Assembly: GCA_964535025.1 (NCBI GenBank)
Contig: CAZHRW010000133.1
Span: forward strand, 1 to 15,250
Direction: 5' to 3'
DNA: 15,250 nt
From: JAAYZK01 sp964535025
Lineage (GTDB): Bacteria > Planctomycetota > Phycisphaerae > SM23-33 > FEN-1343
Part shown: one piece after another, positions 1 to 5,365 of the stretch
How positions within the stretch are numbered: the stretch's first letter is position 1
How the letters are laid out: every line of letters starts with the position of its first letter
The notes under the pieces: model-generated
Database searches by the model: none
Seen by the model: the letters and a program-made list of their open reading frames with translations, nothing else
Told to the model about the DNA's origin: nothing
Position numbers and translations under genes: made by a program

Positions 1-356
1 TGGTACCATTCCGGCACGTAGGCCAGATTGATCCTTCGGAACGATTTGCCGAGCTGCCAGGCACTGAGGCCGAACAGGGCCGTCACGCACAGGGCGGCAC
101 TGGGGGGATCGGCCCGCAGCACCTCATCGGCCGCGGGGCCGTCCGGGACGGCCTGCGCATCTGCCTCGGGGCAGGGCATGACCGGTGTGGACGTGCGAAG
201 GTCGCCCGGCGAAGGCAGATTCCACACCCCGCCGGTGTCGGCCGCGTGCGGCCGCCCATCGGACACGACGAAGGCCGAGCCGGTATCGGCGCAGGCGACC
301 GACGCGGCCACCAGCAGCGTGCCGACAACGGCAAATGTCTTCATCGTCCGGGGCAC
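1..356 (-). CDS. Small exported or membrane protein of unknown function, truncated at left window edge
   Basis: I do not recognise this protein. It reads without a stop to the window edge, so only the first ~118 residues are seen and the C-terminus is missing. The N-terminus is a signal peptide (TFAVVGTLLVAASVACA, with a plausible cleavage after A-C-A). A Pro/Ala/Asp-rich linker follows, then a second hydrophobic stretch (SAALCVTALFGLSAW), a basic patch (GKSFRR) and the final visible residues VPEWYH. I chose the GTG at 356 because AAGGGAG (364-370) lies 7 nt upstream; an in-frame ATG at 344 is the alternative but has poor spacing. It is separated by 190 nt from the PEP-CTERM-like gene upstream and is on the same strand. 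A short protein with a signal peptide plus a second hydrophobic segment near an exosortase could be another envelope component, but the segment is not a standard sorting signal because the protein continues past it. Confidence 0.62.
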   Translation of the reverse strand, partial: MPRTMKTFAVVGTLLVAASVACADTGSAFVVSDGRPHAADTGGVWNLPSPGDLRTSTPVMPCPEADAQAVPDGPAADEVLRADPPSAALCVTALFGLSAWQLGKSFRRINLAYVPEWY

Positions 357-390
357 AGACAACTCCCTTCAGCACCAACCGACAACTTGA

Positions 391-419
391 AGTATAGACC
401 GGCACCGAGCCGATCTGTT
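391..419 (-). promoter_or_regulatory. Possible weak promoter of the left-edge gene
   Basis: On the minus strand a good -10 candidate, TATACT, sits at 391-396, about 35 nt upstream of the GTG start at 356. The hexamer 17 bp further upstream (414-419, AACAGA) matches the -35 consensus poorly. Only the -10 is convincing; the 190-nt gap behind the PEP-CTERM-like gene makes a separate promoter reasonable. The remainder of 357-546 holds no gene I can support. Confidence 0.25.
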
Positions 420-546
420 CTCTTGCGATCATGGATTCCCGATCGTTTCCACTTCGGGATCCGACACATAACATGCTGTGCATCCCGTCCGTGGGAAGGT
501 TGTTCGCCACTCCGTTTCGCCCTGAAAGACCTGCTTGGGCCTTCGC

Positions 547-1521
547 TTACCGCCGTTTCCCGCGACTAAGCGGCAGAAGACCCAGCCCCAGCGCCCCCAG
601 CAGCAGGGCTCCGGGGGCCGGCGTATGCGAGACATCCGTAACCAAAGCGATCTGATCGTTGCCGCAACTGGCTGTCGCGTGCATTCCCAATTCGAACGTC
701 TGGCTGGTCGACAACCACGTCACCGGAACCGTCCAGGTCTGCACGAACCAGTCCTGTTCCATGCCGTCCAACCCTGTGTCACGGGTCGTGCCGTGAACGA
801 GTGCGGCATCGCCGAGGTCGTCGCCGCCCTGGGCGAACACGCGGTAGTCCAGCCCCGTCGGCTGGGGCACGTAATCCGGCGCATAGGCGCCGGCGCCGCC
901 GACACACACCACGTCCTCGTGCTCATTCAGCCGGACCATATGGCCTTCCAGGTCCGTGCCGTTGATCCCGCCGCCCAGGTGGAATGCCTGGGCCTCGTCG
1001 TAGTGGCCCCCGTCGAGTCGGCGTCCCGAGCCATTCCAACGGCGCGCCCAAGCGTTCAGCAGGGCGTACTGGCGAACGCCGGCATCGTCGGCAACGGTGA
1101 GGAATACGTCGCCCTGCCCGTACCAGACGCCGAAATAGGAATGATAATACCCGGCCAGCGGGTCCATCGTTCCAGCGAGTTGAATGACCAGGTCCGCACC
1201 GACGTGTTTGACCCCCAGGGCACCCTCATCGAACATCCGGCCGATCGCGCCGCCCGGGCTGGGTACGCTGCCGACGCCATGGGGATACAAGACCCGGTCC
1301 GACCCCAGCGAGAACAGGGTGTCGGGAACATAGTTGCCGACCCCCCCGCTGCGGGTGTAATCGAAATACGAGGACGTCAGCCCGCTGACGCCCGTTTCGA
1401 AAACGGCATCGAAGCCGTCGAACGCCACAGACAGGTCCGCTGACGCCGCCGGCGCCACAACACCGATGAGCAACAGGCACAGCCCTCCCCATCGCACACA
1501 TTTACTCGAGCACATACACAT
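547..1521 (-). CDS. PEP-CTERM-like (PAPGA variant) exosortase substrate, secreted protein
   Basis: A 324-residue secreted protein with tripartite sorting layout. Residues 1-28 are a signal peptide with hydrophobic core LCLLLIGVVA and likely cleavage A-S-A|D. The middle is a Gly/Asp-rich beta-type domain containing ASCGNDQIAL at about residues 284-293; an SCGND motif close to the tail is something I associate with planctomycete PEP-CTERM proteins. The last 25 residues form the sorting signal: TPAPGA, a hydrophobic helix (LLLGALGLGLLPL), then a basic end (SRGKRR). It is the PAP form rather than the canonical VPEP. The known role of such tails is recognition and processing by an exosortase, which is encoded immediately upstream. 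The start at 1521 is fixed by AAGGAG 6 nt upstream; an in-frame start at 1578 would overlap the promoter. Oddity: four cysteines (C2, C4, C7, C14) precede or enter the signal-peptide core. The mature function is unknown. Confidence 0.88.
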   Translation of the reverse strand: MCMCSSKCVRWGGLCLLLIGVVAPAASADLSVAFDGFDAVFETGVSGLTSSYFDYTRSGGVGNYVPDTLFSLGSDRVLYPHGVGSVPSPGGAIGRMFDEGALGVKHVGADLVIQLAGTMDPLAGYYHSYFGVWYGQGDVFLTVADDAGVRQYALLNAWARRWNGSGRRLDGGHYDEAQAFHLGGGINGTDLEGHMVRLNEHEDVVCVGGAGAYAPDYVPQPTGLDYRVFAQGGDDLGDAALVHGTTRDTGLDGMEQDWFVQTWTVPVTWLSTSQTFELGMHATASCGNDQIALVTDVSHTPAPGALLLGALGLGLLPLSRGKRR

Positions 1522-1527
1522 AACACG

Positions 1528-1533
1528 CTCCTT
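1528..1533 (-). promoter_or_regulatory. Ribosome binding site of the PEP-CTERM-like gene
   Basis: AAGGAG on the minus strand, 6 nt before the ATG at 1521. It decides the start in favour of MCMCSSK over the longer in-frame ATG at 1578. Confidence 0.8.
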
Positions 1534-1549
1534 CGGGCAACCGTCCTCC

Positions 1550-1578
1550 ATTATCATCGAGAAGCGCGTTTTTGACAA
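1550..1578 (-). promoter_or_regulatory. Sigma70-like promoter for the PEP-CTERM-like gene
   Basis: Minus-strand -35 TTGTCA (1573-1578) and -10 GATAAT (1550-1555) with exactly 17 bp between them; each hexamer is one base from consensus. The predicted transcription start is near 1543, giving a leader of about 22 nt that contains the AAGGAG ribosome binding site. It lies in the 138-nt gap between exosortase and substrate, where the surrounding DNA is locally AT-richer. This suggests that the substrate is transcribed independently of the polysaccharide operon. Confidence 0.65.
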
Positions 1579-1659
1579 GGTGGATTCCGCGTGCGGTACT
1601 CGGATTTCTTCCCGTTTCCCGCGCCGCCTGCCGGCTGTTCGCCAGGGCCGTAGCCGGTC

Positions 1660-2637
1660 TCAACGTGCGTCGGCCGTGGCTGGTCTCCTTTCGGTCCGGC
1701 CCCGGTCTTCCTCGGACGGCTTGACGTCGCTGACCAGCCGGTCCAACAGCCACAGTTCCCCCAGCAGCAGGAGGACCGCCAGGGGCATCATCGCCCAGCC
1801 GGCGACGTCATGGAAGAACACCTCGGCCGCTTCGCTGCTGAGATGCAGCATCAGCACCCCCGTCACCACCAGCCTCACCAGGTTGCACGCCACGGCAATG
1901 GGCACGCTGGAGAGCACCAGGAAAGCCCGCTTCCAGGGCGGGCGAGGCACCAGGAAGCCCATCGTCGCCGCGACCACCACGAACGCCGTGAGCATGCGGA
2001 GCCCGTTGCACGCCTCGGCAATGCCCATGGGAACGGTGCCGCCCAGCAGGATCGTGTTGCCCTCCCGCACCGCCGGGACGGCGATCGCCTCCAACCCGAA
2101 CACGGCGCCCCGCGTGGCGATGGTCTGGAGGGGCCCGCTGAGAAGGTTGTGCGCCACGCCGGGCAGCGGCACCATCAGCGCCAGCAATGCGAAGACCCAC
2201 GCCAACGAACGCGCCACCTGCCATCCCGCCGCCAGCAGCACCAGCCCTGCGACGACCGGGACGACCGAATACCGTTCGGCGGATTCGTAAAGATACAGCA
2301 GCCCATACGCACGCATCGCCAGACCGGCGGCGATCAACGCCAGGCCCCACCAGCAGGCTTTGACCCGGCACTGGCGCAACTGCTGTCGCTTCAGCCAAAT
2401 AACCGCCAACGCCACCGGCGGGACGAGCGCGCCGACGGAGTAGTCTTCGTTGTGCCGCCACTCGCGCGCCAGGCCCGCCAGCACCGGCCAATACGACCAG
2501 GCGAACGCCACCACCCCAACAGCCGCGGCACCCAGGATCATCGGCGAGGGCAACGGTTTGCCGGGTGAGTCGACCACAGTCTGGCTCCCCACGCGCCGCT
2601 TGCGCCGGGGCGGCTCAGATTGACCACGCTTCACCAC
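1660..2637 (-). CDS. xrt: Exosortase (exosortase/archaeosortase family membrane transpeptidase)
   Basis: A 325-residue polytopic inner-membrane protein, the predicted cysteine protease/transpeptidase that processes PEP-CTERM-type C-terminal signals. All three family residues are visible: Cys210 in AEACNGLRML, Arg255 in NLVRL and His276 in FFHDVAGW. Other family marks are an early W..NEDYSVGALVPP segment (about 60-74), the VPLPGVAHNLLSGPLQTIAT region (156-175) and EGNTILLGG (192-200). Several hydrophobic helices span residues 32-300; a basic N-tail and a charged C-tail are presumably cytoplasmic. The start is GTG at 2637, 8 nt after AGGGAG and 5 nt after the stop of the EpsI-like gene; reading frame continues upstream to 3072, but that part is the shadow of the EpsI-like gene. 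N211 replaces the more usual Ser after the catalytic Cys. The subfamily (XrtA, XrtU or other) cannot be assigned by eye. It is the last gene of the operon. Confidence 0.95.
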   Translation of the reverse strand: MVKRGQSEPPRRKRRVGSQTVVDSPGKPLPSPMILGAAAVGVVAFAWSYWPVLAGLAREWRHNEDYSVGALVPPVALAVIWLKRQQLRQCRVKACWWGLALIAAGLAMRAYGLLYLYESAERYSVVPVVAGLVLLAAGWQVARSLAWVFALLALMVPLPGVAHNLLSGPLQTIATRGAVFGLEAIAVPAVREGNTILLGGTVPMGIAEACNGLRMLTAFVVVAATMGFLVPRPPWKRAFLVLSSVPIAVACNLVRLVVTGVLMLHLSSEAAEVFFHDVAGWAMMPLAVLLLLGELWLLDRLVSDVKPSEEDRGRTERRPATADAR

Positions 2638-2642
2638 GATAC

Positions 2643-3380
2643 TCACTCCCTTTGCATTTTCCCGGTGGCCAACACCTGCCGAACGGCTCCAGCCGATGTC
2701 GCCGCGAAAGACTCGACGGCCCGTTGGGCCCCGGCCACCGAGGCCCCGGGGCGAGCCGAGGCCACCACCTGCACCTGGGCCATGTAATCGATCGCGCCCG
2801 AACCCCGCCAAGCCTTGGAACGCAGCAGCGACACGTCCGGGCAGCTTTCGCCATCCACCAGGTAGTAATTCACCACGACGGTGGTCCGGGGGTCCAGCCC
2901 ACCCTTGGAGTACTTCAAGATCCGGCAGCGCAGCGCCTCTGCGCCGTCCTCGGCGGCCGGCAGTTCCGTGGCCCATTCGCCCTCTGCGATCCATCCGTTG
3001 TCCGGGTAACACACCTCCGGTCGGTGCGGCATCAGGTCGCGCGCCCGGACGCCGTACGAGAGGTAGAACCATACGCTCAGGCCCGCCGCCTCGTTGACAT
3101 AAGTCCGGCTGATGTAGGCGTCGGCATCGGTGGCCTGGACCACCGCCTCATTGAGCGGAACGTCCCTGCCGGTCCAGTCGCCGATCCGCATCGGCAGCTT
3201 CGCCAAGGTCCCCGGCGCCAACGGCCGCGCCGTCGCCTGGCCATTGAGGTAGTCGTAGACGACGCGATGCCCCATGCCGCTGGCGACCATCAACAGGATC
3301 CCCAGGGCCAGCGCGATCAGAACCGGTTTTTCAGACTTTACCGATTTTGCGGGTTTTTCGGACTTTTGCGGTCTGTTCAT
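2643..3380 (-). CDS. EpsI-family exosortase-associated protein (DUF3485)
   Basis: A 245-residue protein with one N-terminal membrane anchor (about residues 19-35, VLIALALGILLMVASGM) and an extracytoplasmic domain. The family signature HRPEVCYPDNGW is at 119-130, preceded by IGDWTGRDVPL (66-76) and followed by an R...YY... region typical of EpsI/DUF3485. In this family the domain is found either fused to the exosortase C-terminus or encoded beside it; here it is a separate gene directly upstream. Its biochemical role is not established; Cys124 is a conserved residue of interest. The cytoplasmic N-tail is Lys/Ser/Pro-rich and carries the pentapeptide KSEKP twice (6-10 and 15-19). The ATG overlaps the stop of the heparinase-like gene by 4 nt (ATGA), indicating translational coupling. 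Confidence 0.93.
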   Translation of the reverse strand: MNRPQKSEKPAKSVKSEKPVLIALALGILLMVASGMGHRVVYDYLNGQATARPLAPGTLAKLPMRIGDWTGRDVPLNEAVVQATDADAYISRTYVNEAAGLSVWFYLSYGVRARDLMPHRPEVCYPDNGWIAEGEWATELPAAEDGAEALRCRILKYSKGGLDPRTTVVVNYYLVDGESCPDVSLLRSKAWRGSGAIDYMAQVQVVASARPGASVAGAQRAVESFAATSAGAVRQVLATGKMQRE

Positions 3381-5365
3381 CGTTCGGCGTTACTCCGTTC
3401 GACGCGAATCGTACAGGTAAGGGTGACCGGCCCGGAGGTGCGCCCCTCGCCCACAATGGTGCACCCGGCAGCTTTGCGGTGGTAGCCCCGGGAGACCCAT
3501 CCGCCGATGGGGTCCTCACTGCCACGCAGGCCGTACGTCCGCAGGGCAGGGTCCATCCGGACCGTCACCCGCGCCTCCCCGGCGTCGATTCGCCAGGTGG
3601 ATATGTCGAGCTGGTCGGCACGGGCGTGTTCGGCCACGTGGAGCGGCATCCGCACGTGGTGCTCGCCGGCGGCCTCCAGCACGTCCTCGATCCGAAGGAC
3701 ACCGCCGTCCAGCGTCAGCGTACGCGTGTGCGTGACAGGGTCCGCCAGGCGCGTGTAACCGTCGTGGCGCCCGGTGACGGCGCCGCCGGCAGGGCCGGGC
3801 TGCCAGGAGAGGCACTCGGCGCGGGCAGTGCGACCCCACAGAAACAGCCCTCGCATCTCCGACTGGTCGACGTCGTCGACGACGATCGTGTTGTGGGCGC
3901 CCGTGGAGCGGAAGTAATCCCGCCAGCGGCGGTACGTGAAATAGTCGTAGGTCCCCGGATCGACCAGCACATCGGCGCCGAAGGCCCGCAGTGTGAAGCT
4001 CAGCGCATCGGCGTGACCGTGCGCGGCCAGAGGGTCCATGCCCAGCGGGCCGCAGTCGAACACGACGCTGATCCCCTCGCCGACCCCACCATTTTGGAGG
4101 AGATAGAGGCCCGACTCGGCCAGGGCGAGGCTGGAAAGCGGCTTGGCCGCGACCGGCGCCAGAGCATCCAGCGCTTGTTGTCCCGCCTCACCCAGCAGGC
4201 CCCCGACGGTCTGGACGGCCTGGCCGGCCAGGCGCTTGAGGTCGCCCCGCTCGAAAAGCACCGCCGCGACCGCCAGCCACTGGCGGGGATTGCGCGGATC
4301 GCCGCCGGCGTCCATGACGCAGCCGTCGTCGGCGTCGCCGATCATCGGCATGACGCCGCCGCCGGCCAGGGCCGCGAGATAGTCGCACATCTTTTCCAGC
4401 CGCGCCCAGTACGCCGTCGGGAAGGCATCGCCCGTCCAGCGACCCACCAGGCCCGCCAGCAGGCCGAACTGCAGCACGAACAGGTGATATCCGGTCGCCT
4501 GCTCCCGCGTGCCCCCGTCGGCGAAGGTCTGGGCGAGGATCTCGCGGCAGAGCAGGTCGCGGCTCCTGTCGCGCCGGCGACGGGCGCCCTTGAGGCCGCG
4601 GAAGTAGCTGGCGGCCACGTACACGCCGGCGGCCTCGCCGATCGTGTGGTTGTTCGCGGAGGAATAGCGTGAATACTTCCGCGAGATCTCCCACAGGTGG
4701 CGTTGGACGGCGTCCAGGACGCGTCCGCGCAGCTCGCCGGTGACCAGGCCCGCCGGAGCGATCAGGTCGAGCGCCCAGACCCAGTTGATCAGACGGATGG
4801 CCAGTTCCAGCGGACTGCGCCACTGCATGCCGGTGCCGTACGGGCACTGGTCGAGCCAACTGACCAGTTGGCCCACAAGCGCCTCGGCGTAGCGGCGCTC
4901 GCCGCTCAGCCGATACGCGCCGGCCAGAACGGGAAACTGCAGATGGCGGCTCGGCTCCCAGACGTACTTGCAGTCGCCGGCGATGCGGACGTCGCGGTAG
5001 TCGATGCTCGTCGCGAACCCGCGCGGCGCGTCGATGTTGTTGGCGAAGTCGCGGTTCCAGTCGATCGGATCGCCGAGCGGCTGGTCGTCGAGGTCGAACA
5101 GATCCAGGCGGTGGGCGGCCAGGCGATCGGCCCGCGCCAGCAGCGCCGGCAGATCCTCGTCGCGACAGGACGGCTCAGGCACGTGAAAACCCGGTTCGAG
5201 GGGCTCGGTTGTCCCATTTAGCAGCGCCGTCAGGGCTCTCGGCCGACGGCGCACCGGCAGCAGCAGGCGGTCGGCCTGATCGCGCAGCGATGCGCGGGTC
5301 CGCCAGGCGATCTCACCGGCCGACATGGTGCCGAGCCGCCGGAGGTACCATCCCAGCGACTGCAT
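3377..5365 (-). CDS. Heparinase II/III-like (alginate-lyase-family) protein
   Basis: A 662-residue protein with the two-part layout of the family: an alpha-helical toroid (about residues 90-400, including SPLELAIRLINWVW and SSANNHTIGEAAG) and a beta-sandwich with the heparinase II/III domain (about 415-620, including AHGHADALSF, VDPGTYDYF and STGAHNTI). Candidate catalytic residues by analogy with heparinases II and III are Asn239/His240, Tyr293 (ATGYH) and His449 or His451. Family enzymes cleave uronic-acid polysaccharides by beta-elimination. No signal peptide is visible: the N-terminus (MQSLGWYLRRLGTMSAGEIAWR) is the form seen in polysaccharide-cluster members, so it may act in the cytoplasm or serve in synthesis rather than degradation. 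The ATG at 5365 overlaps the previous stop by 1 nt (TGATG) and has GGGAGG close upstream; an open frame to 5644 lies inside the previous gene. Substrate is unknown. Confidence 0.9.
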   Translation of the reverse strand: MQSLGWYLRRLGTMSAGEIAWRTRASLRDQADRLLLPVRRRPRALTALLNGTTEPLEPGFHVPEPSCRDEDLPALLARADRLAAHRLDLFDLDDQPLGDPIDWNRDFANNIDAPRGFATSIDYRDVRIAGDCKYVWEPSRHLQFPVLAGAYRLSGERRYAEALVGQLVSWLDQCPYGTGMQWRSPLELAIRLINWVWALDLIAPAGLVTGELRGRVLDAVQRHLWEISRKYSRYSSANNHTIGEAAGVYVAASYFRGLKGARRRRDRSRDLLCREILAQTFADGGTREQATGYHLFVLQFGLLAGLVGRWTGDAFPTAYWARLEKMCDYLAALAGGGVMPMIGDADDGCVMDAGGDPRNPRQWLAVAAVLFERGDLKRLAGQAVQTVGGLLGEAGQQALDALAPVAAKPLSSLALAESGLYLLQNGGVGEGISVVFDCGPLGMDPLAAHGHADALSFTLRAFGADVLVDPGTYDYFTYRRWRDYFRSTGAHNTIVVDDVDQSEMRGLFLWGRTARAECLSWQPGPAGGAVTGRHDGYTRLADPVTHTRTLTLDGGVLRIEDVLEAAGEHHVRMPLHVAEHARADQLDISTWRIDAGEARVTVRMDPALRTYGLRGSEDPIGGWVSRGYHRKAAGCTIVGEGRTSGPVTLTCTIRVERSNAER

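Noticed and set aside
397..415. Hairpin (7 bp with one G-T pair) downstream of the PEP-CTERM-like gene
   Set aside because: It has no T-run behind it and overlaps the spacer of the candidate promoter; chance in GC-rich DNA is likely.
535..1443. Plus-strand open frame of 302 codons
   Set aside because: Antisense to the PEP-CTERM-like gene, which has a signal peptide, sorting tail, ribosome binding site and promoter on the minus strand.
1631..1657. Inverted repeat CCGGCT / AGCCGG after the exosortase stop, as a terminator
   Set aside because: The stem is only 6 bp with a 15-nt loop and no T-run follows on the minus strand, so an intrinsic terminator is not supported.
2638..3072. Possible 145-residue N-terminal extension of the exosortase
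   Set aside because: This stretch codes the EpsI-like protein in another frame; the extension is Arg/Gly-rich and the GTG at 2637 has a ribosome binding site.
3347..4672. Plus-strand open frame of 441 codons
   Set aside because: Antisense to the heparinase-like gene, whose frame has clear family motifs; the plus-strand frame does not.
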